NCBI GenBank assembly: GCA_002432195.1
Contig: DJGG01000213.1
Span: 1 to 23,770, forward strand
DNA from: Desulfobacteraceae bacterium UBA5852
Lineage (GTDB): Bacteria; Desulfobacterota; Desulfobacteria; Desulfobacterales; UBA5852
Length of the DNA: 23,770 nt
Reading direction: 5' to 3'
Shown here: one piece after another, positions 13,846-21,960 of the stretch
How the letters are laid out: every line of letters begins with the position of its first letter
How positions within the stretch are numbered: position 1 is the first letter of the stretch
Position numbers and translations under genes: made by a program
Notes under the pieces: generated by a model
Seen by the model: only the letters and a program-made list of their open reading frames with translations
Databases searched by the model: none
Told to the model about the DNA's origin: nothing

Positions 13846-14526
13846 TCACTGGGTCAGAGGTGACAGTTCGATCTCCACCCGGCGATTCTGGGAGCGGCCT
13901 TCGGGGGTGTTGTTGGAAGCGATGGGGCGGGTTTCGCCGTAGCCCAGCACGTTGAAGCGCTGCTGCATGACGCCCTGGGAAATCAGATAGTCGGCAACAC
14001 TCAGGGCCCGGCGCTCGGAGAGTTTCTGGTTGTAGGCGTCCTCCCCGGTGCTGTCGGTGTGGCCGAGGACATCGATGTACGTCTTCTCGTATTCCTTGAG
14101 CACCAGGGCCACCGAATTGAGCACGTCGTAGAAGCTGGCGACCACGTCCGCGGCATTGGTGGCAAAGGTGATGTGGCCCGGCATGTTCAGCCGGATATTG
14201 TTGCCCTCGCGGGTCACGCTGACGCCGGTGCGCGCCAGTTCTTCCCGCAGCTTGGATTCCTGGCGGTCCATGTAGACCCCCACTCCGGCCCCGGCGAGGG
14301 TCCCCACACCGGCACCGATCAGGGCCCCCTTGCGGGCCCCCTTGGAATTGCCCGTCAGCGCCCCCACCAATGCCCCGGTGGCCGCCCCGCCCACCGCACC
14401 GATGCCGGCCCCCATGGCGGTCTTGCTCACCTTGCGTTCCCCGGTGTACGGAACCGTGGTGCAACCCCCCAGCACGAAGCCCAGCAAGGCCCATGCGAAC
14501 ATCCACCTGACGATACGAATTTGCAT
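13846..14526 (-). CDS. OmpA-family lipoprotein with glycine-zipper domain (YiaD-like)
   Basis: A 226-residue lipoprotein from ATG 14526, with GGAGGA five bases upstream. The signal ends at lipobox LGGC (Cys22). Residues about 38-88 form a glycine zipper (GAGIGAVGGAATGALVGALTG and GALIGAGVGTLAGAGVGVYM) with alternating small residues. Residues about 115-224 are an OmpA C-terminal peptidoglycan-binding domain: ITFATNAADV, LGHTDSTGEDAYNQKLSERRA, LGYGETRPIASNNTPEGRSQNRRVEI. The Asp and Arg that contact diaminopimelate are in the GHTDSTG and NRRVE motifs. It should anchor the outer membrane to the wall. A perfect 21-base inverted repeat lies in its leader. Confidence 0.94.
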   Translation of the reverse strand: MQIRIVRWMFAWALLGFVLGGCTTVPYTGERKVSKTAMGAGIGAVGGAATGALVGALTGNSKGARKGALIGAGVGTLAGAGVGVYMDRQESKLREELARTGVSVTREGNNIRLNMPGHITFATNAADVVASFYDVLNSVALVLKEYEKTYIDVLGHTDSTGEDAYNQKLSERRALSVADYLISQGVMQQRFNVLGYGETRPIASNNTPEGRSQNRRVEIELSPLTQ

Positions 14527-14548
14527 TCTGTCCTCCTCCGGTTGCTCG

Positions 14549-14569
14549 GCGGGTCGACGGTCGACCCGC
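14549..14569. repeat. Perfect 21-base inverted repeat upstream of the OmpA-type lipoprotein gene
   Basis: Arms GCGGGTCGAC and GTCGACCCGC flank one central G. It ends 23 bases before the ATG at 14526, so in RNA it would form a very stable hairpin just above the ribosome-binding site; in DNA it could be a dimeric operator. The single central base argues that a protein site is more likely than a hairpin, since a loop must open at least two pairs. Confidence 0.65.
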
Positions 14570-14660
14570 TGGAATTTCCGCGTTGGTGTCCCTCCACAGA
14601 CGGCAGATGAAATCTCAGGCCACGACCGCAGGGACTTCGCCACCGCAGGCGGTTTGGCCA

Positions 14661-15602
14661 CTATACTTGAAGCACGACCTTGCCCTGCGCCCGCCGGGTT
14701 TCCACGTAGGCATGCGCCCGCGCGGCCTCGGCCAGGGGGTAGACGCGGTCCACCACCGGGGTCAGGGCCCCCCGGGCCATCAGGCGGGCAATGGCCCTGA
14801 GATCGGCGGACCGCGAGCGCACCACCACCAGGCGGCTGCGGCGGCCACGCCGCCACGGGGTCAGTGCCTGCCAGAGCAGGTTGCACCCGTTGGGCACGGT
14901 GGTGACATAGACGCCCCCGGGCGCCAAAAGGCCGGCCACCGCGGGAAAGGAGCGGTTGCCGAAAACATCGAAGTACACATCGAACCCCGGAGCGGTGGCC
15001 CTCAGCGCCTCGCGGGTGTAATCCACCACCCGGTCGGCCCCCAGCCCCGCCACCATGGCGGAGTTGCGGAAGCTGCATACCGCCGTCACCTCGGCCCCGA
15101 AGGCCTTGGCCACCTGCACCGCGAAGGTTCCCACCCCGCCGGAGGCCCCATTGATGCAGACCCGCCGGCCGGAAGCCACCCCGGCGATGTCGCGCAGGGC
15201 CTGGAGCGCCGTCTGGGCCGCCAGGGGAATGGCCGCGGCTTCCAGAGCGCCCACCCCGGGGGGCATCCGTTCCAGGGCATCCCGGGCCACGGCGATCTGC
15301 TCCGCGTAGGTACCGCCCCTCCAGCCATTGGTCATGCCGAAAACCGGATCCCCCGGATTCAGGTCCGACACCCCGGGCCCCACCTCCAGGACCACGCCGG
15401 CAAAATCGTGGCCCACGCCCATGGGAAACCGCCGCCCCGTGAACCAGCGGAACTTGCCCTTGCGCACCAGGCAATCCTTGGGGTTGACCCCGGCGGCCCG
15501 GATGCCCACCCGCACTTCGCCCGGCCCCGGCGACGGTTCCGGCACGTCGTCGACCACCAGCACCTGGGGAGGACCATAGGTGTTGAATTGGACGGCTAGC
15601 AT
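14661..15602 (-). CDS. Zinc-independent MDR oxidoreductase (quinone oxidoreductase-like)
   Basis: A 313-residue medium-chain dehydrogenase/reductase from ATG 15602; the longer frame to 15701 would begin inside a promoter. MLAVQFNTYGPPQVLVVDDVPEP at the N-terminus is the GroES-like domain, PGPGEVRVGIRAAGVNPKDCLVRKG and GHDFAGVV are its conserved turns, and NGASGGVGTFAVQVAKAFGA at 151-170 is the NADP(H)-binding motif. The structural-zinc cysteines of alcohol dehydrogenases are absent, as in quinone oxidoreductases and reticulon-4-interacting-protein-like reductases. The substrate (enone or quinone) is unknown. No strong ribosome-binding site is visible at 15602. It is 150 bases after the histidine kinase gene, in which its own promoter lies. 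Confidence 0.9.
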   Translation of the reverse strand: MLAVQFNTYGPPQVLVVDDVPEPSPGPGEVRVGIRAAGVNPKDCLVRKGKFRWFTGRRFPMGVGHDFAGVVLEVGPGVSDLNPGDPVFGMTNGWRGGTYAEQIAVARDALERMPPGVGALEAAAIPLAAQTALQALRDIAGVASGRRVCINGASGGVGTFAVQVAKAFGAEVTAVCSFRNSAMVAGLGADRVVDYTREALRATAPGFDVYFDVFGNRSFPAVAGLLAPGGVYVTTVPNGCNLLWQALTPWRRGRRSRLVVVRSRSADLRAIARLMARGALTPVVDRVYPLAEAARAHAYVETRRAQGKVVLQV

Positions 15603-15696
15603 ATCGGTGGGCCGGCGGTCGGACCGCCTTGAGGGCTTGGGAATCCCGGGATCGGGACGCGCCCCTGATGGCCAGCATCCCACGGTGCCGGTACCC

Positions 15697-15726
15697 AGCA
15701 TAAACGCACCCGGCGCCGGTCGTCAA
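15697..15726 (-). promoter_or_regulatory. Sigma-70 promoter for the MDR oxidoreductase
   Basis: On the minus strand TTGACG (five of six), 18-base spacer, TATGCT (four of six). It lies between the histidine kinase stop at 15753 and the MDR start, with a leader of about 88 bases, so the MDR gene need not depend on the kinase operon. Confidence 0.6.
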
Positions 15727-15752
15727 CACGAAAGGCCGGCACCGGCCGGCTC

Positions 15753-18110
15753 TCAGGCCAGCGGCTCCCGCCGGGGGTCGATGGCATTGGCCATCTGGCG
15801 GGAGAGCTGCTCCAGGGTGAAGGGTTTCTGGAGCACCCCGCAGCAACCACCCTGGACCAGCTCCCCCGCCTGGCCTTCCAGGCTGTAGCCGGTGGCCAGG
15901 ATCACGCGGACTTTCGGGTTGATGTCCTTCAGGCGATTGAAGACCTCGCCGCCTCCCATGTCGGGCATGATCATGTCCAGCAGCACCAGATCGATGTCTT
16001 TTTCGTATTTGCGATAGAGCCTCAGGGCCTCGCGCCCCCCGTCGGCCTCGATCACCGTGTAGCCCACCTTTTTGAGCATGCGGGAACTGATGGCCAGCAC
16101 CACTGGTTCGTCGTCCACCACCAGCACGCATCCGCTGCCCTGGAGGATCCCCTCGTCACGGCTCATGACGGTTTCCGCCGGCTTGGCCGAGGCGGGCAGG
16201 TAGATGTACACCGTGGTGCCCTTGCCGGCGTTGGAGTCCACCTCGATGTAGCCCCCGTGTCCCTTGACGATGCCATAGGCCGAGGCCAGCCCCAGGCCGG
16301 TGCCCCGGCCCAACTCCTTGGTGGTGAAGAACGGTTCGAAAACCCGTCGCCGGACCTTGGCCTCCATGCCGATGCCGGTATCGCCCACCCGCACGAGCAC
16401 GTAATCCCCGGGCTTGACCTCGTAATTGCCCCGCTTCACCTGCTCGTGGGAGACGTTGCGGGTACGCACGATGATCTGGCCGCCCCTGGGCATGGCATCC
16501 GCAGCGTTGATGAAGACGTTGGTGAGCACCTGCTCCAGCTGGCTGCGATCGGCCACCACCGCCCGCAGGCGCTTTTCGAAACGGACGTTGAAGGTCACGT
16601 GGGTATTGGCTTTCCCGTAGGCGGCCACGGTCCCGGCGACCAGCTCGTTCAGGTCCAGAGAACGGATGCGGTACTTGCCCTTGCGCGCGTAGCCCAGCAA
16701 CTGCGCCGTCATGCGGGCTCCGCTTTCCACATGCTCCTGGATCTTGCGCAGCTCGATGTGCTGGGGGCTGTCGAGATCGGTATCCAGCAGCATCAGGGAG
16801 ACGTTGCCCTGGATGGCCATCAGGAGGTTGTTGAAATTGTGGGCGATGGCGCCGGCCAGGGTGCCGACGGTCTCCATCTTGCGGGCGTGCTGGAACTGGA
16901 CCTCCAGGGTTTTCTGGCTGTCGATGTCCCGCAGGAAGTTGAGGGTCCCCGGCCGGCCGTCCCAGTTGATGCGCACGGCGTTCAGCTCCACCCAGAATTT
17001 CCGGCCGTCGTGGTGCAGGAGGCGGAAACTGTAGGTGCTGGGGACATCCTCGCCCCGCAGGCGGCGGAAGTGGCGCTCCAGGATCATGTTCTGGTCCTCC
17101 GGCGCCACGTACTCGAAAAAGGAGTGGTTGGTCAGGTCGACGCCGATGGCCCGCCCCATCTCCCGGGCCCGGCGGTTGGGGAACTTGAGCGTGCCGTCCT
17201 GGAGGATGAAGATGGCGTCGTTGGCGTTTTCCACCAGCAGCCGGTACTTCTCCTCCGACTCCTTGAGGGCCAGCTCGGCACGCTTCCAGTCCTCGATGTC
17301 CTTGGTGATGGACAGGATGTAGGGCTCGCGGTTGAGGACGATGACATTGGCCGAAATGAGCCCCGTCTTGACCTCCCCGGCCTTGAGCCGGAAACGCGCC
17401 TCCAGGTTCTTCACCGACCCCACGGCATTCAGTTCCGCCACCAGGCGCTGGAGGTCGGCGGGATCGACCCAGATTCCCAACTCGGTGGTGGTCCTGCCGA
17501 TGACCTCCTCCGGCTGGAACCCGGTGAGGGCGGAGAACCCCTCGTTGACCATGACATAGCGGCCGTCGCGCATCCGGTTGAGGTTGACCGAATCAGGACT
17601 GATGGCAAAGGCGGTCTGAAAGAGGGTGTTGGCCAGCTGCAGCTCGTTCTCGGTCTGCTTGCGCCGGTTGATGTTGCGGGCGCTGGCCATGAAGCGCACC
17701 GCGCCGGCCGCAAGCCCGGGAATCCGGGTGATGTGCACCTCGAACCAGAGAGGATTCCCGTCGCCATCCTGGTGCTCCAGGTCGAGTTGCCAGTTGTCGC
17801 CGTCGCCCTTGAGGGATTCCCCCAGGCCTTCCAGCGCCGCCCGCCCACCGGCCGTCAAGAGGCCGCGGAAGTCCGCCCCTTGAACCGCCACCGGGTCAAG
17901 GCCCAGCTGTGCGCGCACCGACGGGGTAACGTAGATCACCTCCAGGTTTTCCCCCAGCAGCCAGACCACATCGGTGGTGTGAGCGGCCATCAGGCCCAGC
18001 GCCGCCTCCTCGGACAAGGCTTCCGGGGGGCGGCCGGCCCCGGCCAGCCCGCCGATTCCGGGCGTTGGGCGGCCGGCATCCGGTTCTACAGGGGACTCGT
18101 GGAATGGCAC
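15753..18110 (-). CDS. Soluble hybrid histidine kinase: three PAS domains, kinase, receiver
   Basis: A 785-residue protein from GTG 18110, chosen because AGGAG lies seven bases upstream; 30 more codons are open but overlap the guaC end and look unlike coding. Domains: PAS at about 35-150, 160-280 and 288-400; dimerisation/phosphoacceptor helix with His424 in GAIAHNFNNLL; HATPase with NVFINAADAMP (N box), GDTGIGM (G1) and GRGTGLGLASAYG (G2) to about 640; receiver about 660-780 with VVDDEP and phospho-Asp712 in LLDMIMPDMGG. There is no transmembrane segment, so it senses a cytoplasmic signal. The His-Asn-Phe-Asn-Asn H box is that of the PAS-linked delta-proteobacterial kinases. No DNA-binding partner is adjacent, so the output is unknown. 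Confidence 0.95.
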   Translation of the reverse strand: MPFHESPVEPDAGRPTPGIGGLAGAGRPPEALSEEAALGLMAAHTTDVVWLLGENLEVIYVTPSVRAQLGLDPVAVQGADFRGLLTAGGRAALEGLGESLKGDGDNWQLDLEHQDGDGNPLWFEVHITRIPGLAAGAVRFMASARNINRRKQTENELQLANTLFQTAFAISPDSVNLNRMRDGRYVMVNEGFSALTGFQPEEVIGRTTTELGIWVDPADLQRLVAELNAVGSVKNLEARFRLKAGEVKTGLISANVIVLNREPYILSITKDIEDWKRAELALKESEEKYRLLVENANDAIFILQDGTLKFPNRRAREMGRAIGVDLTNHSFFEYVAPEDQNMILERHFRRLRGEDVPSTYSFRLLHHDGRKFWVELNAVRINWDGRPGTLNFLRDIDSQKTLEVQFQHARKMETVGTLAGAIAHNFNNLLMAIQGNVSLMLLDTDLDSPQHIELRKIQEHVESGARMTAQLLGYARKGKYRIRSLDLNELVAGTVAAYGKANTHVTFNVRFEKRLRAVVADRSQLEQVLTNVFINAADAMPRGGQIIVRTRNVSHEQVKRGNYEVKPGDYVLVRVGDTGIGMEAKVRRRVFEPFFTTKELGRGTGLGLASAYGIVKGHGGYIEVDSNAGKGTTVYIYLPASAKPAETVMSRDEGILQGSGCVLVVDDEPVVLAISSRMLKKVGYTVIEADGGREALRLYRKYEKDIDLVLLDMIMPDMGGGEVFNRLKDINPKVRVILATGYSLEGQAGELVQGGCCGVLQKPFTLEQLSRQMANAIDPRREPLA

Positions 18111-18196
18111 GTCGTTTCTCCTGCCCGGGGCAGCGGACCCCAGCCGGGCCCGGGCCTCGGGCGCCTCAGGCGCGGCCTGCCGCCGGGGGGGGCCGC

Positions 18197-19222
18197 TCAA
18201 TCCATCAACTGCCGGTGGGGCAACCCTTCCAGACGGCCGGCGGGGGTGATGCGGATGTAATCCAGCTTGCGCTGGAGCTCACGGATCGTGGCGGCACCCC
18301 CATAGGTCAACCCCGACCGCAGGCCGCCGGCCAGATCGGCCAGGATGGCATCCTCGTCCTCCCGGTAGGGGACTTCCACGGCCACCCCTTCGGCCGTCTT
18401 CCACTCGGCCATGCCGCCATGAAAATCCGCCTGGGCTTCGCTGCTGGCCATGCCCCGGTAAACCTTGAAGCGCACGGTGCGCCCCGCGGCGTCCGTACGG
18501 GCCAGCACGGGCCCGGGAGTGGGGCGGGTTCCCGCCAGGAGGCTGCCGAGCATGACAAAATCGGCCCCGAAGGCCAAGGCCTTGACAATGTCCCCGGGCG
18601 TGCGGATGCCCCCGTCGGCCACGATGGAGCGGTCCACCCGGGAACAATTGCGGATGGCCGTCAGGTTGGGCACCCCGAAGCCCGTCTTGAGGCGCGTCGT
18701 GCAGACGGCCCCGCCCCCGATGCCTACCTTGACGATGTCGGCGCTGCAGGATGCCAGATAATCCGCGCCGGCGTATGTGGCCACGTTGCCGGCCATGATG
18801 CAGGCCTGCCTGCCGATCAGCTCCCGGATGTCCTTCAGCGTGCGCCCCACGTAGCGGGCATGGGCATGGGCCACGTCCACGCAGAAATACGCGGCCCCGG
18901 CATCCCGCAAGGCTTCGGCCCGGGCCAGTTCCTGGGGCGCGCAGCCCACGGACACGAAGCAGGGGCGGAGGCAGGCCCGGAAAAGGCGCACATTGTCCTC
19001 GATGGGCATGAAGCGGTGCAGCACGCCGATGCCGCCCTTGGCCCCGATGAAATCCACCATGGCGGACCCGGTGATCGTGTCCATGTTGGCGGTCATGACC
19101 GGCAGTTCCAGGCGCAGCTTGTCCTGCTTGTCCGTCATGGCGGTGTCCACCACCCGGCGGGACTCCCAGTGGTTGTATGACGGAATCAGCAACACGTCGT
19201 CGTAGGTGATGGCTTCGGTCAT
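18197..19222 (-). CDS. guaC: GMP reductase / IMP dehydrogenase family, stand-alone barrel
   Basis: A 341-residue TIM barrel from ATG 19222, with GGAGG eight bases upstream. It has no CBS pair, as expected for GMP reductase. Cys174 in GIGGGAVCTTRLKTGFGVP is the catalytic loop; the Thr-x-Lys-Thr-Gly form resembles GMP reductase (CTTRxxTGVG) more than IMP dehydrogenase (CTTRVVAGVG). DGGIRTPGDIVKALAFGADFVMLGS and YRGMASSEAQADFHGGMAEWKTAEG complete the nucleotide and flap motifs. GMP reductase makes IMP and ammonia from GMP with NADPH. ANMDTITGSAMV and the N-terminal YDDVLLIPSY are shared by both enzymes. The choice of symbol is therefore moderate. It is upstream of the histidine kinase gene on the same strand. 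Confidence 0.85.
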   Translation of the reverse strand: MTEAITYDDVLLIPSYNHWESRRVVDTAMTDKQDKLRLELPVMTANMDTITGSAMVDFIGAKGGIGVLHRFMPIEDNVRLFRACLRPCFVSVGCAPQELARAEALRDAGAAYFCVDVAHAHARYVGRTLKDIRELIGRQACIMAGNVATYAGADYLASCSADIVKVGIGGGAVCTTRLKTGFGVPNLTAIRNCSRVDRSIVADGGIRTPGDIVKALAFGADFVMLGSLLAGTRPTPGPVLARTDAAGRTVRFKVYRGMASSEAQADFHGGMAEWKTAEGVAVEVPYREDEDAILADLAGGLRSGLTYGGAATIRELQRKLDYIRITPAGRLEGLPHRQLMD

Positions 19223-19247
19223 GCGTGCGCCTCCGCGTCGCTCTCCT

Positions 19248-19276
19248 GTTTAACCCCCTTGAGGGTTCCTTGGCAA
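19248..19276 (-). promoter_or_regulatory. Weak promoter candidate for guaC with an inverted repeat in the spacer
   Basis: On the minus strand TTGCCA (five of six), 17-base spacer, TTAAAC (three of six). The spacer and -10 include AACCC-TCAAGG-GGGTT, an inverted repeat (19252-19267) that could be an operator or attenuating hairpin. Confidence 0.35.
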
Positions 19277-19314
19277 GATCCCTGCGCCGGCAGGGCCGTC
19301 GGCCGAGGTCGATT

Positions 19315-19337
19315 CGGGGTTCAAATCCCCGCCCCCA
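19315..19337 (+). other. tRNA T-arm-like fragment without the rest of a tRNA
   Basis: CGGGG, the loop TTCAAAT and CCCCG make a perfect T stem-loop with the invariant TTC-A order, followed by CCCCCA as an acceptor-like 3' strand. No matching 5' acceptor strand, D-arm or anticodon arm is found in the preceding 90 bases, so this is not a functional tRNA. It could be a tRNA 3' remnant (an integration site) or chance. Confidence 0.35.
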
Positions 19338-19533
19338 GGTGGTAGGGTCAGGCGTTCCATCAGGGCTTCGGCCGTCCTGCGCCGGGCCGTCCAGACCCTC
19401 GACCGGGTGTCCGGACACCGTCCGGAAGGCAGGCCCGAACCCCGGTTATTGAGCTGCCTTGGGAGCGTGCGCCCATCCGGTGAGGCTCGGCCGTTTGATC
19501 CGGCCGGCGCACCGGGGGCCCCGGATATTGCCA

Positions 19534-21960
19534 TTGAATTCACCCCGCCTGACCGTCGCCGTGCGCACCCTGGTGGAATTCGCCCTGCGCGCGGGCGACC
19601 TGGAATCCACTTTCGGCGGCCCCGGCCGGGCCCGGGAGGGCATACGGGCGCATCAGAAGGTGCGCCGGGCACGCCCGGCGGACTACACCCCCGAGGTCGC
19701 GGTGGCCGGGGAGGTGGCGGCCGAGGGTGTCACCCTCAGCCTCAAGGGACGCATCGACGGCATCTTCCAGGAGGCCGGGGCCACGGTGCTGGAGGAAATC
19801 AAGTCCACCAGCCGGGAGCTCTCCGCCCTGGACCCGGAGGGCGACCCGCTCCACTGGGGCCAACTCCGGGTCTACGCCGCCCTTTACGCCGCGGCCCAGG
19901 GCGCCGACAGCCTCGACCTCCAGCTGACCTACTACCATCTGGCCAGCGGAGAGACTCGCGCGGTCCGGCGCCGGGAGACCCGCGCCCGGCTCGAGGCTTT
20001 CCTGGAAGAGGTGGCGGCGGCTTTCCTATCGTGGGCCCGGGGCCTGGACGACTGGTGCCGACGGCGCGACGCCGGCATCCAGGCCCTGGAGTTCCCCTAT
20101 ACCGACTACCGCCGGGGTCAGCGGCGCATGGCCGTGGCCGTCTACCGCGCCATCCGGCAGGGCGGCCGCCTGATGGTCCAGGCCCCCACGGGCATCGGCA
20201 AGACCATGGCCGCCATCTTCCCGGCGGTGAAGGCCATGGGAGTCGGACTGACCTCCAAGATCTTCTATGTCACGGCCCGCACCACCGGCCGGCACGCGGC
20301 GGAACAGGCCTTCGACGCCCTGCGGCAGGCCGGCCTGGCCTTCAAGACCCTGACCCTCACCGCCAAGGATAAAGCCTGCTTCGAGCCGGCCGCCGTCTGC
20401 CGTCCGGAAGAGTGCCCCTATGCCCGCGGCTACTACGACCGCCTTCCCGCCGCCCGCCAGGCGGCATTTGCCATCCCGGCCCTGGACCAGGCGGCGCTGG
20501 CCGCCATCGCCCGGGAGCACCGGGTCTGCCCCTTCGAACTCTCCCTGGAGATGGCCCTCTGGGCGGACGCCGTGATCGGGGACTACAACTACGTCTTCGA
20601 TCCCCGGGTCTACCTGCGGCGCTTCTTCACCGACACCGGCAACGACTTCACCTGCCTGGTGGACGAGGCCCACAACCTGGTGGACCGCGCCCGGGAGATG
20701 TTCTCCGCCGCCCTGTGCAAGGCGACGCTCCTGGCGGCCCGCCGCCCCCTGCGGGGGGAACTGCCCGGGGTGCACCGCGCCCTGGGCGGCGTCAACGCCT
20801 GGATGGTGAAGGCCCGCCGGCGCTGCCAGGCGGCCGGGGGCGCCAGCGCCGAATGCCAGGCCCCCGAGGACCTGCTGCCGCTCCTGCGCCGCTTCACCCA
20901 CCAGGCCGAGGCCTGGCTGGTGCTGAACCTGCCCCGCCCCTGGCGGGAGGCCCTCGTGGAGGCCTACTTCGAGGCCTCGGCCTTCCTGCGCATCGCCGAG
21001 GGTTTCGACGCCTCCTACGCCACCTGCCTCACCACCGACGGCCAGGACCTCCAGGTGCGCCTCTTCTGCATCGACCCTGCCGGCCAGCTCCAGGAGGCCC
21101 TGGCGCGCTGCCGCGCGGTGGTTTTCTTCTCGGCCACCCTGAGCCCGGGGGACTACTTCATCCGCAGCTTCGGCTGCGGTCCTGAAACCCCTTTCCTGGA
21201 CCTGCCGTCGCCATTTCCCTGCGCAAACCGCTGCCTGCTGGTGAGTGGCCGGGTGTCCACCTTCTACCGCGACCGGGAGCAGACCGGGGCGGCCCTGGCG
21301 GAGCTCCTGGGAGGCCTGGTGAACGGACACGCCGGCAACTACCTTTTCTTCTTCCCCTCCTACGCCTATCTGGGTCTGGTCCACGGCCTGTTCACCCGGC
21401 GCCACCCGGCGGTGGCCACCCTGACCCAGGCGCCCGAGATGCCGGAGGCCGAGCGCAACGCCTTCCTGGCGCGCTTCACCACGACCCCCGACGGCACCCT
21501 GGCGGGCTTCGCGGTCATGGGGGGCATCTTCGGGGAGGGCATCGACCTGGTGGGCAAGCGTCTCAGCGGAGCGGCCATCGTGGGGGTGGGACTTCCCGGC
21601 ATCGACACCGAGCGCGAGCTGATCCGGCAGCATTTCGACGGCCGCGAGGGGGCCGGTTTCGACTACGCCTACCGCTACCCCGGCCTCAACCGCGTGCTTC
21701 AGGCCGCCGGGCGGGTGATCCGCTCGCCCACCGACCGGGGGGTGATCCTGCTGGTGGACCCCCGCTTCCGCAGCGCCCGCTACCGCGCCCTGCTGCCGGC
21801 GGACTGGCAACCGACGGCCGTCGGCGACGCCGCGCACCTCGCCGGCCTGCTGGAGGCCTTCTGGCGGCCTCCGGGGCCGACCCGCGACCTGGCCGCTCGC
21901 CTGCCGTTAACCCGCCTCCCCGGCGCCCGCCCCATGTCGCCAAAGGAGCTATTGCCGTGA
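19534..21960 (+). CDS. XPD/DinG-type DNA helicase fused to an N-terminal PD-(D/E)XK nuclease domain
   Basis: A protein of about 808 residues; the start is unsure (TTG 19459, TTG 19528, TTG 19534 or GTG 19561, none with a strong ribosome-binding site). Residues about 10-200 form a RecB/Cas4-like nuclease: GRID with Asp75, EEIK with Glu88 and Lys90, and Gln110-x3-Tyr114 (GQLRVYA). The helicase part has Walker A QAPTGIGKT (Lys223), four cysteines of the [4Fe-4S] cluster (282, 289, 294 and 332), a DEAH box at 377-380 (VDEAHNLV), VVFFSATLSPGD, GIFGEGIDLVGKRL and the arginine-finger motif QAAGRVIRSPTDRG. It is a 5'-3' SF2 helicase-nuclease, probably acting in DNA repair. Its stop overlaps the next start by four bases. 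Confidence 0.95.
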   Translation: MNSPRLTVAVRTLVEFALRAGDLESTFGGPGRAREGIRAHQKVRRARPADYTPEVAVAGEVAAEGVTLSLKGRIDGIFQEAGATVLEEIKSTSRELSALDPEGDPLHWGQLRVYAALYAAAQGADSLDLQLTYYHLASGETRAVRRRETRARLEAFLEEVAAAFLSWARGLDDWCRRRDAGIQALEFPYTDYRRGQRRMAVAVYRAIRQGGRLMVQAPTGIGKTMAAIFPAVKAMGVGLTSKIFYVTARTTGRHAAEQAFDALRQAGLAFKTLTLTAKDKACFEPAAVCRPEECPYARGYYDRLPAARQAAFAIPALDQAALAAIAREHRVCPFELSLEMALWADAVIGDYNYVFDPRVYLRRFFTDTGNDFTCLVDEAHNLVDRAREMFSAALCKATLLAARRPLRGELPGVHRALGGVNAWMVKARRRCQAAGGASAECQAPEDLLPLLRRFTHQAEAWLVLNLPRPWREALVEAYFEASAFLRIAEGFDASYATCLTTDGQDLQVRLFCIDPAGQLQEALARCRAVVFFSATLSPGDYFIRSFGCGPETPFLDLPSPFPCANRCLLVSGRVSTFYRDREQTGAALAELLGGLVNGHAGNYLFFFPSYAYLGLVHGLFTRRHPAVATLTQAPEMPEAERNAFLARFTTTPDGTLAGFAVMGGIFGEGIDLVGKRLSGAAIVGVGLPGIDTERELIRQHFDGREGAGFDYAYRYPGLNRVLQAAGRVIRSPTDRGVILLVDPRFRSARYRALLPADWQPTAVGDAAHLAGLLEAFWRPPGPTRDLAARLPLTRLPGARPMSPKELLP

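Noticed and set aside
14527..16131. N-terminal extension of the OmpA lipoprotein frame by over 500 codons
   Set aside because: The extension lies in other phases of the MDR and kinase genes; the lipoprotein signal and ribosome-binding site fix the start at 14526.
19260..19337. A complete tRNA gene ending near 19337
   Set aside because: Only the T-arm and a 3' acceptor-like strand are present; there is no complementary 5' acceptor strand, D-arm or anticodon arm upstream.
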